DNA of 64,000 bases, taken from the NCBI GenBank assembly GCA_020444245.1, contig JAHLLI010000005.1, forward strand, positions 213,330 through 277,329, read 5' to 3'. Source of the stretch: Actinomycetales bacterium (GTDB lineage: Bacteria > Actinomycetota > Actinomycetes > Actinomycetales > Cellulomonadaceae). How positions within the stretch are numbered: the stretch's first letter is position 1; every line of letters begins with the position of its first letter. Position numbers and translations under genes: made by a program. Below are positions 23,554 to 33,407 of the stretch, in pieces. The notes below the pieces were generated by a model. That model was not told the origin of the DNA. It searched no databases and saw only the letters and a program-made list of their open reading frames with translations.

Positions 23554-26500
23554 CCGGGGTCCGCATCCCGGGCGCACGGGCCGGCGAGCTGGACCGGGGT
23601 CGGACGACCGGACACGAGCAGCACCGCACGGCCCGGCACCCGGCGTGGGTCCACCGCGCGGGACAGGTCGGTCCCGGCGGCGTCGCCGGAGCCCGTGGCC
23701 AGGGGATCCAGCACGAGGATCGGCGCCGCGCCGCGCAGCGTCGCGACCACGCCGCGGAACGTGGCAGCCACCCGGTCCGTGCGCGCCGTCGCCGCGACCC
23801 TGGGCGCCGTCGGGTCACCCTGCTCGGCGGCGAGGACCCACTCGGCCAGCCGCTCGTCCAGGTCGGGGCGACCGCGCAGGGCCAGGTCGGCGTCGTCGAG
23901 CAGCACGAGGCGGCGAGAGCCGGAGCCGGCCTGCCACGCGGCGACCAGGTCGGGCAGGTCGCGGGCCGACGGTCGGGCGAGCTCGACGCCCTGCGGCGCG
24001 TGGCGGTCGATCCGGTCCAGGACGGTGGACCGACCGGACCCGGCGGGGCCAACCACCAGCAGGCCGCGCGAGAGGTCGGCGACCACCTGCGCGGCCTGGT
24101 CGCCACCTCGCCCGAGCGGAGCGGTCCACGGTGCGGTGCCGGGACCGACATCGACGACTCCCACGGGCAGCGGCGCCAGGCGAAGAGCGGTGGGCGTGGC
24201 CGGGACGACGCGGCGGGTCGCTCGGCGGTCCTCGGACGGCACCGCGACGTGGCACTCCGCGCCGTCGGCGTCCCGCACGCCCCGCCCCGGTGGCCAGGCT
24301 CGGGCGCTCGGCCGGGCGGCGTCCTCGTCCGGCCCGAGCCGCACGCGGGTCCCGGCCAGCGAACGTAGGTCGCGGGCGCCGCCGGCACAGGCGAACGGCA
24401 CGCCGGCGGCGCGGAGCGTGTCGAGCACCCCCTCGCCCACCCCGCGCGGCATCGTGGCCAGCGCGCGCAGCACCCGTGCGACGTCGTCGACGAGCAGGAT
24501 CGCGCGACCCGAGCGCCCCTCGGGCTCGGTGAGGCGCTCGACCAGCCGCAGCGCCAGGCGCGGGTCGTCGGTCCCGACCACCGTCCCGCGCCCGGGTGAC
24601 GGCGCCTCGGGCCAGGTCCAGCCGGAACCGTGCAGCACGTGCACGTGCCGGCCGGCGCGCAGGGCTGCTTGCGCCACGGTGCGCAAGGCCGTCGACCTGC
24701 CCGCACCGGCCGGGCCGGTGAGCAGCAGCGGGCCCTGCGACGGCAGCCAGGTCAGCGCGGCGGTGCGCTGCTCGCCGGGCAGGTCGACCAGGCCGAGCAC
24801 GAGCGCGTCGGTCGGGGTAGCGGTCCGCGCGCCGGGTTCGTGCTTCCGGTCCGCGCCGGGGAGCAGATCGGTGCCCGGCCCTCCTACCAGGCCGGCGACC
24901 TCGTCGAGGGTGCACCGCTCGGGCAGCCCCGGGCGCCACAGGGGCGTCGGGCGCGGCCGGCCCGCCCAGGTGCGCGCGATCGACGCCGCCAGCGTCGCGA
25001 CGTGGTCGGCGGCGCGCTCCCCGGCGTGGGGCGGGGGCCACGGCTCGGCCCAGGCCGGCCCGTCGGCGCTCGGTGGCAGGGCCGCCCATGCGGTCTGCAC
25101 GGCCTCGACGGGCAGGTCGGCTCGCCGCAGCACGGCCCGGCCGGGCAGGTCCGGCGCGATGGCCGCCGCGTCGTCGGTCCCGATCACGTCCCTCGAGTCG
25201 CTCGGGTCGGTGACCCGCAGGCACAGCCGCAGCGGCACGTTCGCGCGGACCTGGGCGTCCAGTGCGCCGGCCGGCCGTTGGGTGGCCAGCACGAGGTGGA
25301 TGCCGAGCGACCGCCCCTGGGAAGCGAGTCGGATCAGCGCCGGGAGCACGTCCGGCAGGTCCTCGCGCAGCGCGAGCAGCTCGTCGACGACCACGACGAG
25401 CCGTGGCGGCGCCTGTCCGAGTGTGCGCAACGCCTCGAGGTCCCCGACCCCGGCGTCGGCGAGGAGCCGCTCGCGGCGCGCGAGCTCGGCGCGGACGCCG
25501 GTGAGCGCGCGCTCGGCGGCCCTCGGGTCGAGATCGGTGACCTCGCCGACCACGTGCGGCAGGCCGTGGCACGCGCCCAGCCCCGCGCCGCCCTTGAAGT
25601 CGACGAGCATCACGGCCAGGCGGTCGGGCCCGTACCGGGCGGCGAGCCCGAGCACCAGGGTCTGCAGCAGCTCGGACTTGCCCGCTCCGGTGGTGCCCGC
25701 CACGAGCAGGTGCGGCCCGTCCGCGAGGAGGTCCACGGCGACCGGCCCGCCGGCGCCCATCCCGATCGGCGCGCTCAGCCCTGCCGGGCCCGGGCCGGTG
25801 CGCTCCAGCAGATCTGCCAGGCTCACGACCTGCGGCAGGCCGGCGGCGGGGCCGGTTCCCGCGGCCAGCGCCCTCGCCTGGGCGTCCGCCCACGCCGCCG
25901 ACGCGCGAGGCAGACATCGCTCGGACTCGACGTCGACCACTCGGCGGCACCACGCGGGGACCTGGTCGCGTCGCTCGGCCAGCAGCAGGGTCCCGGCCCC
26001 GCCGCGCGCCGACCACCACCGGTGCAGCGCGGCGTCGGGCTCGGTGTCCACCACCACCAGGCGGCGGCCCGCGACCGCGCCGGGTGGCCCCGGGGCGCCG
26101 CCGTCGGCAGGTGGCCCGACCACGACCCGAGGCCACCATCGGCACCAGTCCCACTGCTCGGGGTGCCCGGTGACGAGCCGCACGCGGAGCGCGGGATCCG
26201 CCAGGCTCGCGCCGAGGAGCGCCCGGGCCGCCGCGAGCGTCTGCTCGCGCGGACCCACCAGGGCGAGCCCGTCCAGCGCCTTCGGCCACCAGACGGGCGC
26301 GGTGGACCCGGCGCCCGGATCACCGTCGGCCGCCCCGCGGGCGCGGGCGCCCAGCACGGTCGCCTCCGCGGGCGTCGGCCCCCAGGGTCGGGCCGGCCTG
26401 GGCCGCGGCAGGCGGGCCAGCAGGGGAGCGAGGGTGGCCAGGGCGAGCAGCGCGAGCACCGGGGTGCGCAGCACCAACGCCATCGCGAGCGTGCCGCCGG

Positions 26501-27065
26501 CAGGTGCGAGCCAGGCCCAGACCGGACCCGGCGGGGGTGCCGCGCGCTCGGCAGGCAGGCGGACGGGGACCAGCACGTCCCCACCGGCGCGCACGCCCCG
26601 GCGGCGTCCCGCGGGCCGGGGCACGGGCACGCCGCTGCGGGCCAGCCACCACCAGGTGCCCAGCACCCGGAGCACGGTGCCGTGTCGCTCGACCACCGCC
26701 GGGTCGCTCAGCGGCAGGTCGGGCCCACCGGCGCCACGGCCCACCGTGAGGCGTCCCCACCGACCGCGCCCGGCGTCCGCCCACGCGCCCGCGTCCGGCC
26801 CGTCGACCACCACCACCTGCCAGCGCGCGTCGCCGGTCGCCTGCCTGACAAGGGCGCCCTCGTCCCCGACGGCGACCCGGCAGCCCTCGACCCATGGCTC
26901 GACCCCGGCGACCTGGTCCTCCGCCAGTCGCCGACCCCGCACGGACAGCGGCGCGCAGGCCAGCGCGGTGCTCCCGACGAGCTCGACCAGGCCCGGGCGG
27001 CAGGCGCTGAGCTCGATGCCGTCGGGCACCTCGACGTCTCCGGCGGGGCCGAGCGTGAAGCGCAT
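23550..27065 (-). CDS. FHA and FtsK/SpoIIIE-domain multi-ATPase (EccC/EssC-like)
   Basis: 1171 residues. An N-terminal FHA-like stretch (about 100-130, with VGRG, DLPLSDPAVVERHG) is followed by two close membrane segments (about 182-218) and three P-loop modules. The first has a full Walker A, GTTGAGKSELL near residue 455, and Walker B VVVVDELLAL. The other two have GPAGAGRST (about 785) and GPAGSGRST (about 1008), where Arg replaces the P-loop Lys, so they are probably inactive. This layout resembles the motor of type VII secretion (FHA as in EssC, three ATPase modules as in EccC). No WXG100 or other secretion gene is nearby. The ATG at 27065 is preferred to longer forms because the upstream frame crosses a terminator stem. 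Confidence 0.85.
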   Translation of the reverse strand: MRFTLGPAGDVEVPDGIELSACRPGLVELVGSTALACAPLSVRGRRLAEDQVAGVEPWVEGCRVAVGDEGALVRQATGDARWQVVVVDGPDAGAWADAGRGRWGRLTVGRGAGGPDLPLSDPAVVERHGTVLRVLGTWWWLARSGVPVPRPAGRRRGVRAGGDVLVPVRLPAERAAPPPGPVWAWLAPAGGTLAMALVLRTPVLALLALATLAPLLARLPRPRPARPWGPTPAEATVLGARARGAADGDPGAGSTAPVWWPKALDGLALVGPREQTLAAARALLGASLADPALRVRLVTGHPEQWDWCRWWPRVVVGPPADGGAPGPPGAVAGRRLVVVDTEPDAALHRWWSARGGAGTLLLAERRDQVPAWCRRVVDVESERCLPRASAAWADAQARALAAGTGPAAGLPQVVSLADLLERTGPGPAGLSAPIGMGAGGPVAVDLLADGPHLLVAGTTGAGKSELLQTLVLGLAARYGPDRLAVMLVDFKGGAGLGACHGLPHVVGEVTDLDPRAAERALTGVRAELARRERLLADAGVGDLEALRTLGQAPPRLVVVVDELLALREDLPDVLPALIRLASQGRSLGIHLVLATQRPAGALDAQVRANVPLRLCLRVTDPSDSRDVIGTDDAAAIAPDLPGRAVLRRADLPVEAVQTAWAALPPSADGPAWAEPWPPPHAGERAADHVATLAASIARTWAGRPRPTPLWRPGLPERCTLDEVAGLVGGPGTDLLPGADRKHEPGARTATPTDALVLGLVDLPGEQRTAALTWLPSQGPLLLTGPAGAGRSTALRTVAQAALRAGRHVHVLHGSGWTWPEAPSPGRGTVVGTDDPRLALRLVERLTEPEGRSGRAILLVDDVARVLRALATMPRGVGEGVLDTLRAAGVPFACAGGARDLRSLAGTRVRLGPDEDAARPSARAWPPGRGVRDADGAECHVAVPSEDRRATRRVVPATPTALRLAPLPVGVVDVGPGTAPWTAPLGRGGDQAAQVVADLSRGLLVVGPAGSGRSTVLDRIDRHAPQGVELARPSARDLPDLVAAWQAGSGSRRLVLLDDADLALRGRPDLDERLAEWVLAAEQGDPTAPRVAATARTDRVAATFRGVVATLRGAAPILVLDPLATGSGDAAGTDLSRAVDPRRVPGRAVLLVSGRPTPVQLAGPCARDADPG

Positions 27066-27157
27066 GACCGCAGGGTGCGCGAGCCGGGCGGGTTGCCCGC
27101 AGCCGGGCCGGACGACCTGTGGACGGTCGGGCGGCGCGGCGGCCGTGGACCGGGCCG

Positions 27158-27198
27158 CCGGGGTGGGTCCGCGCCCTCCTCGCACGGACCCACCCCGG
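27158..27198. terminator. strong terminator hairpin
   Basis: A perfect 14-bp stem (27158-27171 with 27185-27198) and a 13-nt loop, 41 bp past the stop of the FtsX-type permease gene on the minus strand. It separates that operon from the FHA-FtsK gene. Confidence 0.7.
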
Positions 27199-27238
27199 CA
27201 CCCCGTCCCGGGCACGCCCTGCCCGCACCCAGGGCGAC

Positions 27239-29776
27239 TCACTCCGTGGCGAGGGCCTCCACGGGCGGGGTGCGCACGGCGGCCCGCGCGGGGAGCACCG
27301 ACGCGAGCAGCCCGGCGCCCAGCGCGACCACGAGCACCAGACCCAGGTCACCCCACGGCACGACGAGGGTCGCGCCGGACAGCTCGCTGAGCAGGGTCTG
27401 CGCGCCGGCCCAGCCGTACGCCACGCCGAGCACCGCACCGACCACCGTGCCGACGCCGGCCACCAGCAGGCCTTCGACCGCGAGCGTCGCACGCAGCTGG
27501 CCGCGGGTCAGGCCGATCGCCCGCAAGGTGGCCGACTCCCGGCGACGCTCGATCACCGACAGGGACAGGGTGTTGGTCACCCCGACCATCGCGATCACCA
27601 CGGCCACGCCCAGCAGCCCCACGACGATCGCCAGCAGCGTGTCGATCACCCGCTGGAAGAAGGCGCGCTGCACGGCGGCGCCCGTGACCTCGATGGCCTG
27701 GTCGGTCTTGTCGGTGAGGTCCTGGACGTCGGCGACCGCCGTGGTCGCCGCGTCCAGGCCGGTGAGCCTGACGAACAGGTCGGCCTGCGGGGCGGCCGGG
27801 TCGAGCCGGCTCATGGTCGCCTGGGTCACGACCATCATCGGCAGGTCGGCGATCGTGACCGTGAGGTCGGCCGTGCCCCCCGGCCCGGTCACGCTGACCG
27901 TCTGGTTCTCGGCGAGGCCGTTCGAGACCGCCACACCTCGGCTCATCACGATGGTCGAGTCGTCGAGACGCGCGACCATGTCCGCCTTGAGCAGGGCGGC
28001 GCGCAGCTCGGCGGGATCGGCTCCGAGGACCTCGGTGGTGGTGGTGCCGGAGGGCTGTGCGAGGTCGAGGCTGCTCGCGGTCAGCACGGCGACGTCGGCG
28101 ACGTCGGCCACGCCGCGCACCTGGTCGGCGAGCCCGGTCGGCAGGCTGCGCGCAGCGTCCGAACCGCTGGTCGCGGAGACCACCACGTCGACCGGCATCT
28201 GCTCCGCGAGGCCGTCGGTGAACGCCTTGGTCGCGCTGGACGCGCCCGTGGCCATCATCGCCACGAGGGTGACGCCGATGAACAGCGCGCCGCTGGTGGT
28301 GGCGACGCGGCGCGGGTTGCGCACCGCGTTGGCGGCGGCCAGCCGCGCGGCCGGGGTCCTGCCCAGGAGTGGCCCGAGGCGTCCCAGGAGCGCGGGCACC
28401 CAGTACACCGACCCGAGCAGCACGCCGATGAAGGAGACCGCTCCGCCGAGGATCCCGATCGCCAGGCCCATGGGCATGCTCGACCGCGACGACACGTAGA
28501 GCCCGAGCCCGAGGGCTCCGGCCCCGCCCGCGACCATCAGCACGGAGAAGACCGCGCGGACGCGGCCCGAGCGCTCGTGCACCGACGTCGTGACCGGGGC
28601 GAGCGCAGCGAGCGGCGCGACCCGCGTGGCGGCCCGGGCCGGCGCGAGCGAGGCGAGCAGCGTGACACCGGTGCCCACCAGCAGCGGGAGTACGACGGAC
28701 GCGACGGAGACGTCGACGGTCGACGGGAGGGGAACGTCCGTCGTCCGGCCCAGCACCGTCAATGCGAGCTGGACCAGGCCGATGCCCAGCGCCGCGCCCG
28801 TGGCCGAGGCCGCCAGGCCCAGGACGAGCGCCTCGACCAGCACCCCCCGGCGCAGCTGGCCGCGGTCCGCGCCGACGCAGCGCAGCAGCGCGAGCATCCG
28901 GGTGCGCTGGGCGACGAGCACCTGGAACGTGTTGGCGATCACCAGCGCTGCCACCAGGAGTGCGACGGCGGCGAACCCGAGCACCACGCCGGTGAGCACG
29001 GACGTGGACCCGGTCAGCTGGGCGGCCTTCTGCGCGGCCCGCTCGTCGACGGTGAGCGGCGGGCCGATCCGGCCGCCCAGGGCGCCTATCGCGTCGGCGA
29101 CCTGCGTCCGGTCCGCGCCCGCGCCGAGGACGACGGTCGCCTCCTCGTACGTGGGGGTGCCGCCCTGCTGGTCGGCCAACCACTGGTGGGCCACGGTCGG
29201 GTCGAGCACGGCGGGCCCGCCGGTGTCCAGGAACGCCGACGGCGGGTCGAGGAGGCCGCTGACCGTCAGGGCGTCGCTGACCTCGGTGCCGGTGCCGTCG
29301 GTGGCGGAGACGACGGTGCGCTTCGTGTGCACCTCGTCGCCCACGCCCACGTCCAGCCGGTGGGCGAGGTCGGCGGGCAGCGCGATCTGGTTCGGTCCGG
29401 TCGGCAGGCCGCCCTCGACGAGCGAGGCGGGCTCGAGACGTGCGTCGGACGCGCGCGGGGTGAACTGGTTCCACGCGGTGCCGCCGGGCCCGGTCAGCTG
29501 GGCCCACAGGGCGCCCGAGCCCTGGACCGCATCGACGCCCGGGACCGCGCCGATGGCGGCCAGGTCGGCGTCGGTCAGCTGCTCGTACCCGGACGGCCCG
29601 ACGACGAGGTCCGCGCGGGCGTACTCGGAGGACACCGCGTCGTACGTGGTGCGGGTGATCGCGTTGCCGGCCAGCAGGGTGGCCGTGACGAACGCGGAGG
29701 CGATGACGATCGCGATGCCCGCGGCGGCGAGCCGCCCGGCGCTGCGACGCATCTGGGCGAGGGTGACCTGGAGCAT
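27239..29776 (-). CDS. FtsX/MacB-type ABC transporter permease
   Basis: An 845-residue membrane protein with two FtsX-like halves. An N-terminal helix (about 18-38), a large extracellular region, three helices around residues 255-385, a second central group, another external region and a last three-helix set make about ten membrane segments. Proteins of this kind work mechanically on lipoproteins, peptides or antibiotics outside the membrane. Its start overlaps the ATPase stop by 1 bp (TGATG). The NarL-type two-component genes just upstream suggest induction by an envelope signal such as an antimicrobial. Confidence 0.9.
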   Translation of the reverse strand: MLQVTLAQMRRSAGRLAAAGIAIVIASAFVTATLLAGNAITRTTYDAVSSEYARADLVVGPSGYEQLTDADLAAIGAVPGVDAVQGSGALWAQLTGPGGTAWNQFTPRASDARLEPASLVEGGLPTGPNQIALPADLAHRLDVGVGDEVHTKRTVVSATDGTGTEVSDALTVSGLLDPPSAFLDTGGPAVLDPTVAHQWLADQQGGTPTYEEATVVLGAGADRTQVADAIGALGGRIGPPLTVDERAAQKAAQLTGSTSVLTGVVLGFAAVALLVAALVIANTFQVLVAQRTRMLALLRCVGADRGQLRRGVLVEALVLGLAASATGAALGIGLVQLALTVLGRTTDVPLPSTVDVSVASVVLPLLVGTGVTLLASLAPARAATRVAPLAALAPVTTSVHERSGRVRAVFSVLMVAGGAGALGLGLYVSSRSSMPMGLAIGILGGAVSFIGVLLGSVYWVPALLGRLGPLLGRTPAARLAAANAVRNPRRVATTSGALFIGVTLVAMMATGASSATKAFTDGLAEQMPVDVVVSATSGSDAARSLPTGLADQVRGVADVADVAVLTASSLDLAQPSGTTTTEVLGADPAELRAALLKADMVARLDDSTIVMSRGVAVSNGLAENQTVSVTGPGGTADLTVTIADLPMMVVTQATMSRLDPAAPQADLFVRLTGLDAATTAVADVQDLTDKTDQAIEVTGAAVQRAFFQRVIDTLLAIVVGLLGVAVVIAMVGVTNTLSLSVIERRRESATLRAIGLTRGQLRATLAVEGLLVAGVGTVVGAVLGVAYGWAGAQTLLSELSGATLVVPWGDLGLVLVVALGAGLLASVLPARAAVRTPPVEALATE

Positions 29777-30549
29777 CAGTGCACCTCGTCCAGCGACCGC
29801 AGGGCGTCCAGACCGGTGAGCACGGACTCCGGCGTCGGGTCGGCGATGTCTCCGGCGATCCGCCCGTCGGCGATGAGCAGGACGCGGTCGGCGTACGCGG
29901 CGGCCGAGGGGTCGTGGGTGACCATCACCACGGTGCGGCCGAGCTCGCGCACCGACGTGCGCAGGAAGCTGAGCACCTGGGCGCCGGCGCGCGAGTCGAG
30001 GTTGCCGGTGGGCTCGTCGGCGAACACCACGGCGGGTCGGGTGACCAGGGCGCGCGCGATGGCCACCCGCTGCTGCTGCCCGCCGGAGAGCTCGCCGGGC
30101 CGGTGGTCGAGCCGGTCGGCAAGGCCGAGGGTTGCCACCAGGGTCTCGAACCAGGCGCGGTCGACCGGGGTGCCGGCGATCTGCAGCGGCAGGGTGATGT
30201 TCTGCTCGGCCGTGAACATGGGCAGCAGGTTGAACGCCTGGAAGACGAAGCCGACGCGGTCGCGGCGCAGCCGGGTCAGGGCGGTGTCGCCGAGCGCGGT
30301 GAGCTCGGTCCCGTCCAGCCAGACCTGGCCGGAGGTGGCCTGGTCGAGGCCGGCGAGCAGGTGCAGCAGGGTGGACTTGCCCGAGCCGGACGGTCCCATG
30401 ATCGCGGTGAAGGCACCTGCCGTGATCTCGACGTCGACGCCCCGAAGGGCGTGCACGGCGGCCTCACCGGAGCCGTAGACCTTGGTCAGGTCACGAGCGG
30501 TGACGGCGGGGGTGGCGGGTTCGAGGCCGATCGGCGCAGCTGAGGTCAT
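29776..30549 (-). CDS. MacB/LolD-type ABC transporter ATPase
   Basis: 257 residues. Walker A is GPSGSGKST, the signature LSGGQQQRVAIARAL, Walker B VVFADEPTGNLDS, all typical of the MacB/LolD/FtsE ATPase group. It drives the FtsX-type permease encoded next. The ATG at 30549 has no ribosome site but a TAGCGT -10 hexamer 7 nt upstream, so the operon appears to start as a leaderless message. The C-terminal 35 residues (DPTPESVLTGLDALRSL) are an extra tail. Confidence 0.93.
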   Translation of the reverse strand: MTSAAPIGLEPATPAVTARDLTKVYGSGEAAVHALRGVDVEITAGAFTAIMGPSGSGKSTLLHLLAGLDQATSGQVWLDGTELTALGDTALTRLRRDRVGFVFQAFNLLPMFTAEQNITLPLQIAGTPVDRAWFETLVATLGLADRLDHRPGELSGGQQQRVAIARALVTRPAVVFADEPTGNLDSRAGAQVLSFLRTSVRELGRTVVMVTHDPSAAAYADRVLLIADGRIAGDIADPTPESVLTGLDALRSLDEVH

Positions 30550-30556
30550 GGTGGCG

Positions 30557-30562
30557 ACGCTA
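30557..30562 (-). promoter_or_regulatory. -10 hexamer of leaderless ABC ATPase gene
   Basis: TAGCGT on the minus strand, 7 nt before the ATG at 30549. Confidence 0.5.
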
Positions 30563-30667
30563 TGGCGCGGCCCGGGCCTGGAGGATCGGGCTCCGGTCGG
30601 GTCCTGTCGCCGCGGCGATCATCCCCAGGTAGGACGTCGGCCGCCGCCGGGTCCCCCCGGGCGCCCG

Positions 30668-31339
30668 TCACGCGTTGGGGCGGACCAGACCCGTCTCGTA
30701 GGCGGTGACGACGGCCTGGACCCGGTCGCGGGCGCCGAGCTTGGCCAGGACGCGGCCGACGTGGGTCTTGACCGTCGCCTCAGCGACCACCAGGTCCGCG
30801 GCGATCTCCGTGTTGGACCGGCCGCGGGCCATCAGCACGAGCACCTCGCGCTCGCGGTCGGTCAGGTCGTCGAGGCCGGGGTGGTGGCGCGCCTCGGGCA
30901 GGGCCGTGACCAGGTGCTCGAGCAGGCGGCGGGTGCTGGACGGGGCGATGACCGCGTCGCCGCTGTGCACCGTGCGGATCGCCGCCAGGAGGTCCTCGGG
31001 CGGGGCGTCCTTGAGCAGGAACCCGCTGGCGCCCGCCCGGATCGCCCGCAGCACGTACTCGTCCAGGTCGAAGGTGGTCAGCACCACCACGCGGGGCGCT
31101 GGGGCCCCGCCGGGACCCGGGCTCTGCGTCAGGCGTGCGGTCGCCTCCAGGCCGTCCATCAGGGGCATGCGCACGTCCATGAGCACGACGTCGGCGGCCA
31201 CCACGGCCAGCCGCCGCACCGCCTCCTCGCCGTCGCCGGCCTCGAGCACGACCTCCAGGTCCGGCTGGGAGTCGATGACCATGCGGAACCCGGCCCGGAC
31301 GAGCTGCTGGTCGTCGACCAGGGCGACACGGACGGTCAT
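30668..31339 (-). CDS. NarL/LuxR-type response regulator
   Basis: 223 residues. The receiver domain has the phosphoacceptor D55 in LMDVRMP and the conserved K in FLLKDAP; the C-terminal LuxR-type helix-turn-helix reads LTDREREVLVLMARGRSNTE. The ATG at 31339 overlaps the kinase stop by 4 bp. It is the partner of the kinase encoded just upstream and the likely regulator of the FtsX-type exporter operon, whose promoter lies 106 bp beyond its stop. Confidence 0.94.
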   Translation of the reverse strand: MTVRVALVDDQQLVRAGFRMVIDSQPDLEVVLEAGDGEEAVRRLAVVAADVVLMDVRMPLMDGLEATARLTQSPGPGGAPAPRVVVLTTFDLDEYVLRAIRAGASGFLLKDAPPEDLLAAIRTVHSGDAVIAPSSTRRLLEHLVTALPEARHHPGLDDLTDREREVLVLMARGRSNTEIAADLVVAEATVKTHVGRVLAKLGARDRVQAVVTAYETGLVRPNA

Positions 31340-32565
31340 CGGTCCTCCTGCGGTGCGGGCGGGATGGGGATCTCGGCGCGGACCCGGAAGCCCCCGCCGG
31401 GCCGGGGCCCGAGGGTCAGCGTGCCACCGAGCATGGTCGCGCGTTCGCGCATGCCGATGCTGCCCTGACCCGCACCGTCGTCGGCGGCGGCCGCCCCGCG
31501 CCCGTCGTCGCTGACCTCCAGCACCAGGGACGTGGCGCCCCACTGGAGCAGGACGGTGGCGCGGGCCTGCGGGCCGGCGTGCTTGAGGACGTTGGTCAGC
31601 GACTCCTGGCAGATCCGGTACACCGCCAGGCCGGTGCCCGGGGGCAGGGTCCGCGGGGTGCCCATCCGCACGAGCGAGACCTCCAGCCCGGAGTCGCGGA
31701 CCTGCTCGACCAGCTCGGCGATCTGGTCGGCGGCGGGCTGGGGCCGCAGCGGGGTGTCCGGTCCGTCGCGGTGTCCGGGCGGGTCGGCGTCGGTGCGCAG
31801 TACGCCGAGCAACCGGCGCATGTCGGTCAGTGCCGCGCGGCCGGTCTCCGCGATGGTGCCCAGCGAGCGCACCGCGGCCTCCGGGTCGGTCGCTCCCGCA
31901 TACCTGCCGCCGTCGGCCTGGGCGATCACCACCGACAGGGAGTGCGCCACGATGTCGTGCATCTCGCGGGCGATCCGGGCACGCTCGGCCGCTGCGGCAG
32001 CCGCGGTCTGCTGGTCGCGCTCGGCCTCCAGGCGCCGGGCACGCTCGTGGAGCGCGTCGACCTGCTCGCGGCGCGACCGGCGCACCAGGCCGAAGGCGAA
32101 CGCCGTCATCGCCGACAGGCCGACCACGGCCGTGGCGATCAGGCCGGCTCGGAGGTCGTCCGTGGTGGCGGTCACGGACGCGCCCAGCACCGCGGCCCCG
32201 ACCAGGCTCCCGACGGCGGCGGTGCGGTAGGCCCACCGCGGTCCGAACATCGTGACGGAGTACATGCTGACCAGCACCATCGCGTGCCCGAGGTTCGGGA
32301 CGGCTCCGGCGCCGGTGTTGAGCTCGAGGACCCAGAAGACGAGCTGGACCAGCCCGACGGTGAACACGGTGACCGCCGAGGCGACCGGCCACAGCCGGCG
32401 GACGGCCAGCGGCGTGGTGAACGCCACGGCCCACCACAGCCCCGAGGGGTTGTACGTGGTCGCGCCGAGCACGACCGTGACGAGCAGCGTCGCCAGCACC
32501 ATCGCCGCGTCGGCCGCGACCGGGTGCGCGCGATCCCACGCGGTCAGCCGGTCCCACCATCGCAT
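31336..32565 (-). CDS. NarL-type sensor histidine kinase
   Basis: 409 residues. About six membrane segments fill residues 18-162 with no large external loop, so it senses within or at the membrane. A coiled coil leads to HisKA_3 with H203 in REMHDIVAHSLS and a HATPase_c domain with ESLTNVLKHAG and DDGRG. This intramembrane-sensing layout next to an ABC exporter is typical of antibiotic or cell-wall stress systems. The ATG at 32565 is supported by TAGCCT ending 6 nt upstream. Confidence 0.92.
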   Translation of the reverse strand: MRWWDRLTAWDRAHPVAADAAMVLATLLVTVVLGATTYNPSGLWWAVAFTTPLAVRRLWPVASAVTVFTVGLVQLVFWVLELNTGAGAVPNLGHAMVLVSMYSVTMFGPRWAYRTAAVGSLVGAAVLGASVTATTDDLRAGLIATAVVGLSAMTAFAFGLVRRSRREQVDALHERARRLEAERDQQTAAAAAAERARIAREMHDIVAHSLSVVIAQADGGRYAGATDPEAAVRSLGTIAETGRAALTDMRRLLGVLRTDADPPGHRDGPDTPLRPQPAADQIAELVEQVRDSGLEVSLVRMGTPRTLPPGTGLAVYRICQESLTNVLKHAGPQARATVLLQWGATSLVLEVSDDGRGAAAADDGAGQGSIGMRERATMLGGTLTLGPRPGGGFRVRAEIPIPPAPQEDR

Positions 32566-32571
32566 CGGCCC

Positions 32572-32577
32572 AGGCTA
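32572..32577 (-). promoter_or_regulatory. -10 hexamer of leaderless kinase gene
   Basis: TAGCCT on the minus strand, 6 nt before the ATG at 32565. Confidence 0.55.
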
Positions 32578-32712
32578 GGGCCGCGGGGCGGTCGCGACGT
32601 CGTACCCGGGTCGCACGCGGACGCCGCCCGCCTGCGACACGGGTCGTACCTTCGCCGGCCGACACGGACGCCGAGCAGCGGCGGGGCCGGTCGGCTGTGG
32701 CAGCATGGCCCT

Positions 32713-33396
<684 letters not shown>

Positions 33397-33407
33397 GGTA
33401 GGGCAGG

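Noticed and set aside
24630..28499. Very long open frames antisense to the FHA-FtsK and FtsX genes (more than 1200 codons)
   Set aside because: High-GC shadow frames with Arg/Ser/Gly/Pro noise, no domain motifs, and they run opposite to genes with clear catalytic motifs.
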